DNA of 64,000 nt from Marinobacter maroccanus (lineage in GTDB: Bacteria > Pseudomonadota > Gammaproteobacteria > Pseudomonadales > Oleiphilaceae): NCBI RefSeq assembly GCF_002933275.1, contig NZ_PSSX01000010.1, forward strand, positions 1 to 64,000, in the 5' to 3' direction. The notes below the pieces were generated by a model that was not told the origin of the DNA, made no database searches, and saw only the letters and a list, made by a program, of their open reading frames with translations. Positions 51,136-59,909 of this stretch are shown here, in pieces. A program made the position numbers and the translations under genes. Within the stretch, counting starts at the first letter, position 1. Each line of letters begins with the position of its first letter.

Positions 51136-51246
51136 ATGCACTTACTCGGCCTTGAGCTTCCCTTGATGCTGAAGGAGGATCTTGTCTGGTATAAATCCGT
51201 ACTCTCAAGGCCGGTTGATATCGAGGATGTCCTGGCTATTCGGTAA
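51136..51246 (+). pseudogene. Remnant of a nucleotidyltransferase-like gene
   Basis: The frame from ATG 51136 encodes 36 residues ending LKEDLVWYKSVLSRPVDIEDVLAIR, which resembles the end of nucleotidyltransferase (AbiEii-like) proteins with KxxxxRPxDxxDV. The same frame reads sensibly a little upstream (NIDFSRCEIMHLLGLELP) before it breaks down. Family assignment is by eye and weak. Confidence 0.35.
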
Positions 51247-51265
51247 CAGCGATAGAGAAAAACCG

Positions 51266-51667
51266 ATGACTGTTCATTCTGGTTCCTGCCTGTGCGGCAC
51301 CGTGAAATTTGAGATCGAAGGTAACTTCGATAGCTTTTACCTGTGCCATTGCAAACATTGCCAAAAAGATACGGGGTCTGCGCATGCTGCCAATTTGTTT
51401 TCGCAGTCAGCCAAATTAACCTGGTTGTACGGTGAAGGTGCTGTGACCTCCTTTACGCTCTTTGGCACTCGTCACAACAGGAGCTTTTGTAAGTTGTGCG
51501 GGTCAGCATTGCCGAGCAGTCCGCTTGAAGGTGTTCTCGTCGTTCCGGCGGGCTGTTTGGACACCGGAATCTCCATGGTACCCACAGCCCACATTTTCAC
51601 AGCCAGTAAAGCACCCTGGGATGGCGACTTTGGCAACGTGCCAGAGTTCGAGCGCCTGCCAGAGTAA
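51266..51667 (+). CDS. GFA/CENP-V family zinc protein
   Basis: 133 residues: [36 protein letters not shown] and [12 protein letters not shown]. The CxC, CxxC and CxxC cysteines bind zinc in the glutathione-dependent formaldehyde-activating (GFA) fold. Function in most members is unknown. Such genes are frequent in integron cassettes. An upstream ATG at 51182 gives a longer frame, but ATG 51266 matches the family start. Confidence 0.85.
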   Translation: MTVHSGSCLCGTVKFEIEGNFDSFYLCHCKHCQKDTGSAHAANLFSQSAKLTWLYGEGAVTSFTLFGTRHNRSFCKLCGSALPSSPLEGVLVVPAGCLDTGISMVPTAHIFTASKAPWDGDFGNVPEFERLPE

Positions 51668-51711
51668 GCTGGTCGCATAAATCCGAAAACCCGCAAGTAG
51701 GTGCCCCCTCT

Positions 51712-52926
51712 ATGACGGAACACACACAGGTTGCTGGCCTGTCTACGGATCATCTTTCAAACATTGAAAGCCACCTCGAACGTTGCTACATCCAGCCGGG
51801 GAAGTTACCCGGCGCGCTGACACTGGTCGCCCGGAGAGGGGAGGTTGCCTATGTGAAAGCCCAGGGATTGATGGACGTGGAACGGAACAAGCCGGTCCGC
51901 CGGGATACGGTTTTCCGCATCTATTCCATGACCAAGCCGATCACATCTATCGCCATGATGCAGCTTTATGAACAGGGGCGGTTTTTACTGGATGATCCCG
52001 TACACAAGTATATTCCTGCCTGGAGAACCCGGCGGATTTATAAAAGCGGTGTTTACCCCAACTTCCTGACCACGCCTGCATCCAGCACCATGACAATTCG
52101 CGACCTGTTCACGCATATGTCAGGCCTGACTTACGGATTTATGCAGCGCACCAACGTTGACGCTGCCTACCGTGAGCTTAAGCTGGATGGCAGCCGGAGT
52201 ATGACGCTGGAAGCCCTGGTCGATCACCTCGCAGAGCTGCCGCTGGAGTTTTCCCCGGGCACAGCCTGGAACTATTCGGTCAGCACGGATGTGCTTGGGT
52301 ATCTGGTGCAGTTGCTGGCTGATAAGCCGTTTGATGAGTATCTTCGAGAGCATATCTTTGAGCCCCTGGATATGCCTGACACCGGCTTCCATGTTCGTGA
52401 CGATCAGCTTGAGCGCTTCGCTGCATGCTATCAGTACCAGGCTGGTGATCAGTTCACGCTGCAGGATGACCCCGAGACGTCTCCCTTCCGGCGCAAGCCC
52501 CAGTTTATGTCTGGCGGCGGCGGGCTGGTTTCCACCATCGACGATTATTTCCACTTCGCCCAGGCACTGTGTCAGGCTGGCGAGTTCCGGGGGCGGCGGA
52601 TTATTGGTCGAAAAACTCTGGAATTCATGTGTCGTAACCATCTGCCTCGCAATCAGGATCTACCGGGCCTGTCTGTCGGTGCATTCAGCGAGACACCCTT
52701 TGCCGGGACTGGCTTTGGTCTGGGTTTTTCGGTAAAGACTGACGTCGCCAAATCCCAGACCAACGGATCGGTTGGTGAGTACGGTTGGGGTGGCCTTGCG
52801 AGCACTAACTTTTTTGTCGATCCCGTAGAGGAACTGGTGATGATTTTCATGACGCAACTGATTCCGTCGTCCACCTACCCCATCCGTCAGGAGTTGCGGG
52901 CGATCGTTAACGGAGCGCTGCTATGA
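51712..52926 (+). CDS. Serine beta-lactamase-family hydrolase
   Basis: 404 residues of the class C beta-lactamase/esterase fold (PF00144): nucleophile in YSMTKPITS (Ser72, Lys75) and general base Tyr188 in [11 protein letters not shown]; late GGGG/WGGLAS motif near 350. No signal peptide, so it is cytosolic and more likely an esterase or carboxyl-hydrolase than a true beta-lactamase. ATGA overlap couples it to an M14 peptidase. Confidence 0.88.
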   Translation: MTEHTQVAGLSTDHLSNIESHLERCYIQPGKLPGALTLVARRGEVAYVKAQGLMDVERNKPVRRDTVFRIYSMTKPITSIAMMQLYEQGRFLLDDPVHKYIPAWRTRRIYKSGVYPNFLTTPASSTMTIRDLFTHMSGLTYGFMQRTNVDAAYRELKLDGSRSMTLEALVDHLAELPLEFSPGTAWNYSVSTDVLGYLVQLLADKPFDEYLREHIFEPLDMPDTGFHVRDDQLERFAACYQYQAGDQFTLQDDPETSPFRRKPQFMSGGGGLVSTIDDYFHFAQALCQAGEFRGRRIIGRKTLEFMCRNHLPRNQDLPGLSVGAFSETPFAGTGFGLGFSVKTDVAKSQTNGSVGEYGWGGLASTNFFVDPVEELVMIFMTQLIPSSTYPIRQELRAIVNGALL

Positions 52927-53858
52927 ACACAGCTTCAACAGACTATCCAATCGGCACCCCTGGCACTCCCTGGGGCGACGCGGAACGCGCGGAGTGGTTG
53001 TCACGGCAGACCCGTCAGCGCAGTTACGAGGCGGAGGTGTTGAGTGTAATCGAGCGCTTGCGCTCGCGCTTTGATGTGGAAGAGTACGGTGCTCTGGATT
53101 ACGGCCCGGATTATTATCCGCTGATGGCGATTCGCAGCCGCGACTGGAATAACGATCTGCCGGTGGTGCTGATAACGGGCGGGGTTCACGGGTACGAAAC
53201 CAGCGGCGTTCATGGCGCGCTGCAGTTCCTGGATAAGCACGCGGCGGATTATGCTGGCAAGGTGAATTTGCTGGTTGCGCCCTGTGTCAGTCCCTGGGCC
53301 TATGAGCGCATTCATCGCTGGAACCCCAACGCGATTGACCCGAACCGCTCGTTCCACGAAGATAGCCCAGCGGAGGAGTCGGCCGCCCTCATGCGATTGG
53401 TGGCGCCTGTTCGTGATCGTGCGTTGATTCATGTCGACCTGCACGAGACCACCGATACCGACGAATCGGAGTTTCGTCCGGCGCTGGCGGCCCGCGACGG
53501 CAAACCGTTTGAGCCGGCCGGGATTCCCGATGGCTTTTATGTCGTTGATGACAGCGAGAATCCGAAACCCGAATTCCAGCAGGCACTGATCAAGGCGGTG
53601 GAGCAGGTCACGCATATCGCGCCGGCTGATGAGAGCGGCAAGATCTTCGGCTCACCGGTGGTCGCCCGGGGCGTGATCCAGTATCCGCTCACGCAGTGGG
53701 GCCTGTGCGCCGGTATTACCCGCGCTCCTTACCGGACCACCACCGAGGTTTACCCTGATAGCCCCCGTGTAACCCCCGAGCAATGCAATGCCGCGCAGGC
53801 TGTCGCGGTATGTGCGGCAATTGACTATGGGTTGGCTCATCGCGGAACCGCACGTTAA
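52923..53858 (+). CDS. M14-family metallocarboxypeptidase (AstE/AspA-like)
   Basis: 311 residues: zinc ligands His89 and Glu92 in [11 protein letters not shown], substrate Asn-Arg in IDPNRSF and third ligand near His174 in [11 protein letters not shown]. The late TTEVYPD contains the catalytic Glu. The domain is the short M14 type that cleaves small amides or peptides. Co-translated with the serine hydrolase, suggesting sequential cleavage of one substrate. Confidence 0.87.
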   Translation: MNTASTDYPIGTPGTPWGDAERAEWLSRQTRQRSYEAEVLSVIERLRSRFDVEEYGALDYGPDYYPLMAIRSRDWNNDLPVVLITGGVHGYETSGVHGALQFLDKHAADYAGKVNLLVAPCVSPWAYERIHRWNPNAIDPNRSFHEDSPAEESAALMRLVAPVRDRALIHVDLHETTDTDESEFRPALAARDGKPFEPAGIPDGFYVVDDSENPKPEFQQALIKAVEQVTHIAPADESGKIFGSPVVARGVIQYPLTQWGLCAGITRAPYRTTTEVYPDSPRVTPEQCNAAQAVAVCAAIDYGLAHRGTAR

Positions 53859-53935
53859 TCAATGTGATCGGCGTCGGCTGATTACTTGGCTAGACTTTCC
53901 AAAGCGACATACCCTCAAACAACAAGGCAAACCCC

Positions 53936-54322
53936 ATGGATGCTTCCGAAAAGAAGTGGGCGCTTGGTCTTTTCCAGATAATCGAGCGCATTCTGCTGTT
54001 CATCGTTGTGTTAATGACGCTTGGTGGGGTCGCGTTCGAGCTCCACTCGCTCTATATCGCCCAGAGCATCAATCTCGCAGACATTCTGTTGATGTTCCTG
54101 TATCTGGAGGTCATCGGCATGGTGGCCGTGTTCTACTCGGATCGACGGTCAGCTTCTGTATTCCCCATTTTCATTGCCATCACGGCACTGGCTCGACTGA
54201 TTATTCTTCAGGGCAAGGATATGGCGCCCGAGAATATTCTCTTCGAGGCCATTGCGATTCTGATTCTCTCCATCGCGGCGTTTGTGATGACTCGGCTTAA
54301 CCAGCTTTCGAAAGATAATTAA
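53936..54322 (+). CDS. PsiE-family membrane protein
   Basis: 128 residues, four hydrophobic helices, with FELHSLYIAQSINLADILLMFLYLEVIGMVAVFYSD and ALARLIILQGKD, matching PsiE (phosphate-starvation-inducible E). Biochemical role unknown. AAGG lies about 8 bases before the ATG. Its stop overlaps the convergent gene's stop by 4 bases (TTAA). Confidence 0.87.
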   Translation: MDASEKKWALGLFQIIERILLFIVVLMTLGGVAFELHSLYIAQSINLADILLMFLYLEVIGMVAVFYSDRRSASVFPIFIAITALARLIILQGKDMAPENILFEAIAILILSIAAFVMTRLNQLSKDN

Positions 54323-55125
54323 CCCGGTTCCGACAGATAGGGCTGGGCCAGGTCCTCTAGCTTTTCTTCTCTGAGTTCGCCGATGGCATTCCATATTAGC
54401 TCTGCAAGCTCCGGGTTTGTCGCTTTGAACTCCCGCGAGAGCATCAGGTAGTAGGGTTTGGTTTTAAGGGGTGGATCAATCCGGACAATCCCCGCGAGCT
54501 GGTCGGCGTTGCGGCTTAACAGGAAATCCGCGGTGACGGATTGAAGGGCAACGGCATGGACTCGTCCCGCAGTCAGTAGTTGGAGGCTTTGCCTGGAACT
54601 GCGAACCTTCATCACGGAGACGCCGAGGCTTTCCAGATCGCTCACGATGGAGTAACCCAGTGGTGCGCCAATCTCCAGGTCGGGATCCTCGAACGCCTCG
54701 CCGGTCCAGCCAAGATCGGTATCTGGCAGGGCGTATAGATGGTAGCTGATGGTGGTCAGTCGTCGGGTGGGGTCAACCTGGCCGTCCCGCCGGGGGTATT
54801 CGCCAATTCGTGTACGCGCAGCATTGTAGGAAGCATTGAATATCCCATCCACCTGGCCGGTTTCCAGCATGGCCAGGCATCGCTTCCAGGGGTAGCGGCT
54901 GAACTTGATCCGCAAACCCGGTATCCGCTCTTCCAGCAGTTTGACCAGTTCCACTGCCGCGCCGGGATTCTCCGGGACCTTTTCGGTGTCACCCATGTAG
55001 TAGGGAAATTGGGTTTTATCCTCATAGGCAACACGCAGGACAGTTTCGGCAACGGCAGGCGGCGGCGCAGCCAGGAGCAGGCAGAGAAGGATCAGTGTGA
55101 GGTAAGACTGCACACGCGCTTTCAT
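54319..55125 (-). CDS. Periplasmic solute-binding protein, SBP_bac_3-like
   Basis: 268 residues. Signal peptide MKARVQSYLTLILLCLLLAAPPPAVA. The mature part opens TVLRVAYEDKTQFPYYMGD, then GAAVELVKLLEERIPGLRIKFSRYPWKRCLAMLETGQVDGIFNASYNAAR, as in polar amino-acid binding folds. No transporter genes adjoin, so it may be an orphan receptor or sensor protein. Ends convergently with psiE. Confidence 0.83.
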   Translation of the reverse strand: MKARVQSYLTLILLCLLLAAPPPAVAETVLRVAYEDKTQFPYYMGDTEKVPENPGAAVELVKLLEERIPGLRIKFSRYPWKRCLAMLETGQVDGIFNASYNAARTRIGEYPRRDGQVDPTRRLTTISYHLYALPDTDLGWTGEAFEDPDLEIGAPLGYSIVSDLESLGVSVMKVRSSRQSLQLLTAGRVHAVALQSVTADFLLSRNADQLAGIVRIDPPLKTKPYYLMLSREFKATNPELAELIWNAIGELREEKLEDLAQPYLSEPG

Positions 55126-55174
55126 GGCAGGGTCCAGCAGATTGCGATAACAGAGTTATCTTAAACCGGCTCGC

Positions 55175-56251
55175 CTAATTCTGCATACGAATGTCATCTT
55201 TCCAGCGAAAGCCCACGCCACCAGCCTGCCATACGCCATCTTTATTGAACGGGTGAGGACCGGCCATATTGATGTATTGCGGCAGGCCAAAGTGGGGCGC
55301 GAGGTTCCGCGGAGCTTTGATGGTTACCCGGTCCATGATGCGCAGGCCCTGCTGCTCTGCCGGCAGGTGGGCCTCTGGTGAGGCGCGGTGGGCAACGGCC
55401 CAGTTGTCGATAAACAGCAGATCGCCGGTGTCGTATTCGTAGCGAATACCGTAACCATCCTTGAAGGAGTCGTTCAACAGGTCGTTGTAATCGTTGAATA
55501 GCTCTTTCATGGCGGCTTCGTCCAGCAACCGGAAGCTGTCGGCGGGGGCGGGCAGGGTTTTTAGCTGGTCGAGTGTCAGGCCATCTTCCGGCAGGCGTTC
55601 TATGATGGCGCCGGTCATGCCCAGGTGCAGCCAAACGCTTTTGCGGCCGGAAATCGGGTGGGTGTGAACCACGGGGTGGGTCACGCTGGATGCGGAGTTC
55701 ACCGACACCAAGCGTTCCCAGAGATCCTGTTTTTCCGGCGGCAGCGCATCAAACGCGGCGCCCTGGTGCGCGAAGTGGGTACCGCCGCCGTTCTCCGGTG
55801 CGCGGGCCATGTAGTAGGCGCTGTGGGAGAAGGTGGCAGCTTCGAAACTGCCGTCGTTGTGCCATTGTGGGCCAACGCCGAGAATGCCTTGGCGGCCATC
55901 ATTGGAGCAGCGGAAGATGTGCCGGTTGCGGCCCGGCGTTGCGGGATGAACACCGTGGGTGGAGTGGATCTCACGGCCGCCCCACCATTTGCAGGCATCA
56001 ATCAGTTCTTCGGGCGAGAGGCCCGCCTGGCGCTTGAAAACAATGAACCCGCGATTTGCCATTTCCTCTTCCAGAGCCTTTATCGCAGGCTCTGGCAGCT
56101 GGTTGCGCACGTCTGCGCCATAGATTTCAACACCGATAGGGTCCAGCGGCTTGAGTGACAAGCCTTCCTGTTCGAGCAGGGCCACATTGTCCGGGTTCAG
56201 GGGCGCTACGGTGGAGGTTGGTTCGCGGGGTGTTTCCAGGGGCTGTGCCAT
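55175..56251 (-). CDS. TauD/TfdA-family Fe(II)/2-oxoglutarate dioxygenase
   Basis: 358 residues. Iron-binding HxD (His131, Asp133 in WHNDGSF) and distal His288 in NWAVAHRASPE, with an Arg about 16 residues later for 2-oxoglutarate. N-terminal IGVEIYGADVRNQL matches TauD-type enzymes. They hydroxylate substrates such as taurine or carnitine-like molecules; the substrate is not identified here. Confidence 0.88.
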   Translation of the reverse strand: MAQPLETPREPTSTVAPLNPDNVALLEQEGLSLKPLDPIGVEIYGADVRNQLPEPAIKALEEEMANRGFIVFKRQAGLSPEELIDACKWWGGREIHSTHGVHPATPGRNRHIFRCSNDGRQGILGVGPQWHNDGSFEAATFSHSAYYMARAPENGGGTHFAHQGAAFDALPPEKQDLWERLVSVNSASSVTHPVVHTHPISGRKSVWLHLGMTGAIIERLPEDGLTLDQLKTLPAPADSFRLLDEAAMKELFNDYNDLLNDSFKDGYGIRYEYDTGDLLFIDNWAVAHRASPEAHLPAEQQGLRIMDRVTIKAPRNLAPHFGLPQYINMAGPHPFNKDGVWQAGGVGFRWKDDIRMQN

Positions 56252-56429
56252 AGCGGTCGACTACCATGCTGCTCGTTTTATAGCCAGCGTAACTCAGCGG
56301 GTTTTTGGAATTCAAATCGGATGTCTCGATAGACACGTTTCGGATGAGTCGCCAAAGATGCCCGGTGCTTTAAAAACCTCGTTCGGATGTCTAGGCTGAG
56401 GGGATGCATAGCGCAAGGAGCACAGCGGA

Positions 56430-57701
56430 ATGAAGTTTCCTTCGAGCACGTCATTTGCACTCCTGGGCGCAGCACTGATCGCAATCAGCTACGGGCTTGC
56501 GCGCTTTGCGTTTGGTTTGTTTGTGCCCCCGATCCGGGCCGATCTGGATCTGGGAGCCGATGTGATCGGTATCATCGGTGCGCTCCCGCTGATCAGCTTC
56601 GTGTTTGCGACCATGGTTGCGCCGCTTTCCGCGAATCGCCTGGGTGCCCGTAACACCGCCATGGCCTCCGGAATTTTCGGTGCGGTTGGTCTGGCCTTGA
56701 TCAGTCAGGCAGTTGGTGCGGTTTCGCTTGGTGTTGGGGTTGTCGCCTGTGGTATCTGCACGGGCCTGATGATGCCGGCGCTTACAGCAGCGATGCAGGC
56801 TCTGGTAAGACGCTCCCTGCATGGTCGGGTCAGCTCGGTGATGAATGCGGGCACGAGCATTGGCGTTGTTATCGCTGTGCCGACGATCCTGTTCCTGGCC
56901 GGTGCCTGGCGCTATGCCTACGCGTCCTTTGCGGTGCTGGCCGTCATCGGTGTGATTGCCACCTGGTTCTTCATCCCCTCCGTTTCCCGTGTCGTGCCTG
57001 CGAATGCGGCACCGGCGCAGCCAATCAGCACGGATCAATGGTGGCGCCTGCTCAGGCTGTCGCTGTTCGCTTTCATGATGGGCTTTGTCTCTGCGGCCTA
57101 CTGGATCTTCGCGCCCGACCTGGTGGTCAATCTGGGTGCCATGCCATCCGATGCCACTGGTTGGCTGTGGTTGGGGGTTGGCGTTGCTGGCCTGGGTGGC
57201 GCAGTGGTGGCCGATCTGGCCGATCGCAACAATTCGCCGATCACCCAGGCCCTGATGCTGATGATGCTGGCTGCGAGTCTGGCGTTGTTGGCTGCCAGCC
57301 CGGACAACCAGCTGATTTCGGCGTTTTCGGCCCTGGTTTTTGGCCTGGCATACATGAGTCTTACCGGGCTGTATCTGATGACCGGCATCCGTCTGCTGCC
57401 GGGGCGGCTCTCCATGGGGCCGGTACTGCCATTCATGGCGGTGTCCCTGGGGCAGGCGGCAGGCTCACCCGTGGTCGGTATGCTGGTAAGCGAAGCCGGT
57501 TATGCCGATGCGTTTGCCATGTTCTGCGCAATCGGCATTGTGGTGGCCATGCTCTCGCCGCTTTACCCGCGGTATCTGGAGTACGAGCCGGAGGAAGAGA
57601 CCGAAGAGGATACCGGTCTGCAGGCGGCCTACGACTATCAGCTTCAGGACGAGGAAGGCGAACCCTATTCGCCGGTTACAGGTAAGACTGAGAGCTACTA
57701 G
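56430..57701 (+). CDS. MFS transporter, YbfB-like
   Basis: 423 residues, about twelve helices, opening LIAISYGLARFAFGLFVPPIRADLDL, the YbfB/YjiJ signature. The C-terminal 45 residues are acidic (YEPEEETEEDTG) and cytosolic. Substrate unknown; divergent from the TauD-type gene, so it may import or export that enzyme's substrate or product. AGGAG upstream of the ATG. Confidence 0.87.
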   Translation: MKFPSSTSFALLGAALIAISYGLARFAFGLFVPPIRADLDLGADVIGIIGALPLISFVFATMVAPLSANRLGARNTAMASGIFGAVGLALISQAVGAVSLGVGVVACGICTGLMMPALTAAMQALVRRSLHGRVSSVMNAGTSIGVVIAVPTILFLAGAWRYAYASFAVLAVIGVIATWFFIPSVSRVVPANAAPAQPISTDQWWRLLRLSLFAFMMGFVSAAYWIFAPDLVVNLGAMPSDATGWLWLGVGVAGLGGAVVADLADRNNSPITQALMLMMLAASLALLAASPDNQLISAFSALVFGLAYMSLTGLYLMTGIRLLPGRLSMGPVLPFMAVSLGQAAGSPVVGMLVSEAGYADAFAMFCAIGIVVAMLSPLYPRYLEYEPEEETEEDTGLQAAYDYQLQDEEGEPYSPVTGKTESY

Positions 57702-57719
57702 AAAGCGCTGTGTCAGTCG

Positions 57720-59705
57720 TTACTCCGGTGTCTCCTCGGTGGGCGCTGCCCAGCTGGTGTAGCCAAGATCCATCACCCGGGCCACTTCCTCATCGGGTAT
57801 GGCCGAGAGGTCGCCCAGCTCCAGGGTGTCGTAGTGGAAGGCGTACAGTCTGGAGGTGAATTCGGCCACGGGCAGGGAGGCTTCGCCGCGCAGTTCGCCA
57901 TTGCCGTGGGTTGAGCAGGTAATGCCCTGGCCCCAGTTCTGGCCGCTGTCGTTGTTGGGGTTGAAGAAATAAACCCGCATCTCGTTTTTCGGGCTCAGGG
58001 CGACCCTCAGAATGTTGATAGCGTGTCGGCCAACGAAACGTGCGGCGCTGTCAGTTACCGCTATGCCCGCGGGCTGGGCGTGAATGACCGGGATGTTGCC
58101 ATTGTAGAAGGGGTGGTAACTCGCGTAGAAATGCCGGATAAAGCCTTCATAGTCCTTCACCTCACCGGTTTTCACATCGGTTACCGCGCGGAAGCCGTGG
58201 CTGACCCACCAGCCGTAAAATTCCGGGTTGATCCAGCGGTGGGCATCGTCATCCCGGTTTTCACAGCGGCGCCACATCTCGCCGTAGATGCGGTCCAGGT
58301 GGGGGATAAGCACCAGCGATACCGGGTCCACGTCCACTGGAGTGCCTTTCACCAGGCCGGGCTCCAGATCCCGGGAAGAAACCTCCTGGCCCTCGAAGCG
58401 GCTCAGCACCTCGTTGTCCCGGGCTGCCCAGGCCAGAACCTGGAGCAGGTAATCCGCCTCGTTGGATGCCCACATCGAAAGACCAATGGCGGACTGGCAG
58501 GTGGGGTTGTTGCCCTGGCCAACACCCAGCGGCTGGCCCAGTAGATTTATAACACCGGCAAGCAGGAACACCCTCGGCGGGCGCTCATCGCCGAACGCTT
58601 CTCTGAGGGTCTGTTCGGTTTCCGCAGAGGGGCGAAGCTTGATCTGCCGCCACAGGGCCTGGGCAACCGAGGGGGTAAACAGCGACCCGCGTTCCAGCAT
58701 CATCGTCAGGCCATACACGGCCTGGCAGGTCTCCGGGTAGATGGCCTCGTCGATCAAGGCATGAACCAGCTCGCTGTAACAGTAGAGATCGTCCAGACCG
58801 GTCATGGTCAGGCCCAGTGTGTTGGGGATCAGATCGTCCTGGCCGGTGGCGCGCAGGAACCTGAGCATCACCGCGTGGTAGGGGGAGGCTAGGCCGGTAT
58901 CGAACATGCTGCGGGCAAAGTAAGTGGCCTCGGAGGAGAGTGCCACGTCGTCCATGTCTTTCAGGCGCTGCTCGTAAACGGCAAGGCCCGGGTCCTCGGC
59001 ACTGGCGGGTGTGGGGGCAAATAGCGCCTTTACCAGTCGGGTTGCGTCGGCATTGCGTTCGGTCTTGATGTCGGGATCGTAGAGACACTTGGCGATCTGG
59101 ACGATCATCTCGCGAATACTTTCGACCTGTACCGGGCCCTGGTCCAGCAACCGCCAGACTTCTGCCACCAGGCTGTCCAGCAGACTTTCATAACCGAGAT
59201 GGGATATCAGATAACGGTAGAGTTCCTGAACGATGACCCCGAGTTGCTTTGGGCGTTCCCGATCGGCTTCTGTGAGCTGGCCAGATAGCAGGTCCAGGTT
59301 CAGAGCCATTACCTGGGTGAGATAATGGCGAGCCTGTTCCGCTGAAATGCCCGGATGGAAATATTTGCCGCGGGTCACGGCCAGCATGCGTAGTTCGCTG
59401 ATCGCTTCCACAATCGTGGTAACGGGACCGGCCGCCCTCAGCGAGTGCTTGGCGAGCGCAGGTTGCAGGAGGGCCGGTCGTGCCCAGTCGCTGGTGCCAA
59501 AAATGCCGGCGGATTCGAGCGACCGCACGCGTCGGTAGATGGCGTCGAAGCCACCCGGCAGTGTCATCAGCATCCTTGCGCGTTCCAGCAGGCTGAGGCT
59601 GGAGGCTTTAGGGTCTGCTTTGCGGGCGCGGGCAAATTCGGCCAGTGCCATATCGAACTGCATCAGTGCCGGCTTGAGCGCAGGATCTGCGTCTTGGCGC
59701 TCCAT
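57720..59705 (-). CDS. Large protein of unknown function with papain-like Cys/His/Asn pattern
   Basis: 661 residues from ATG 59705 (AGGGAG upstream). No signal peptide or membrane helix. Residues 1-380 are mostly helical without a recognised domain. The C-terminal part has Gln397-Gly-x4-Cys403 (GQGNNPTCQSA), spaced exactly like the oxyanion Gln and nucleophile Cys of papain, then GRHAINILRVAL (His561) and RVYFFNPNNDSGQNWG (Asn582), matching the usual order. A cytosolic thiol hydrolase is proposed; this rests on motif spacing alone. Confidence 0.6.
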   Translation of the reverse strand: MERQDADPALKPALMQFDMALAEFARARKADPKASSLSLLERARMLMTLPGGFDAIYRRVRSLESAGIFGTSDWARPALLQPALAKHSLRAAGPVTTIVEAISELRMLAVTRGKYFHPGISAEQARHYLTQVMALNLDLLSGQLTEADRERPKQLGVIVQELYRYLISHLGYESLLDSLVAEVWRLLDQGPVQVESIREMIVQIAKCLYDPDIKTERNADATRLVKALFAPTPASAEDPGLAVYEQRLKDMDDVALSSEATYFARSMFDTGLASPYHAVMLRFLRATGQDDLIPNTLGLTMTGLDDLYCYSELVHALIDEAIYPETCQAVYGLTMMLERGSLFTPSVAQALWRQIKLRPSAETEQTLREAFGDERPPRVFLLAGVINLLGQPLGVGQGNNPTCQSAIGLSMWASNEADYLLQVLAWAARDNEVLSRFEGQEVSSRDLEPGLVKGTPVDVDPVSLVLIPHLDRIYGEMWRRCENRDDDAHRWINPEFYGWWVSHGFRAVTDVKTGEVKDYEGFIRHFYASYHPFYNGNIPVIHAQPAGIAVTDSAARFVGRHAINILRVALSPKNEMRVYFFNPNNDSGQNWGQGITCSTHGNGELRGEASLPVAEFTSRLYAFHYDTLELGDLSAIPDEEVARVMDLGYTSWAAPTEETPE

Positions 59706-59855
59706 GGCGTTGGCTCCCTGGATGTGTTGGCCGTCCTGACGGGGCGAGCAGAGGATTCTCTCCACGCTCAATATGCATGCTAATCAGTGCAGTGAAGCAT
59801 GGTGATCGGGCGCTGACAAGCGCGGATTCGGGGTCACCTGCCAAAGATCCAAACA

Positions 59856-59883
59856 ACAAACCCCGGCAAAAGCCAGGGTTTGT
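59856..59883 (-). terminator. Intrinsic terminator of the liu-type operon
   Basis: ACAAACCC (59856-59863) pairs with GGGTTTGT (59876-59883), extended inward by GGC/GCC around an AAAA loop. On the minus strand it is followed by a T-rich stretch (TTGTTTGG), 27 bases past the ligase stop. Confidence 0.8.
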
Positions 59884-59909
59884 CGGTTCAACCAGAGCGG
59901 GGACTGTGG

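Larger units (their letters stand above)
50902..51265. other. Region between ccdA and the GFA gene
   Basis: 364 bases containing the ccdA operator repeats, attC-like site 4 and a remnant reading frame (51136-51246). Nothing else recognised. Confidence 0.5.

Noticed and set aside
46859..51700. Complete integron with integrase
   Set aside because: No tyrosine recombinase gene is present in the window and no attI could be recognised near 46859.
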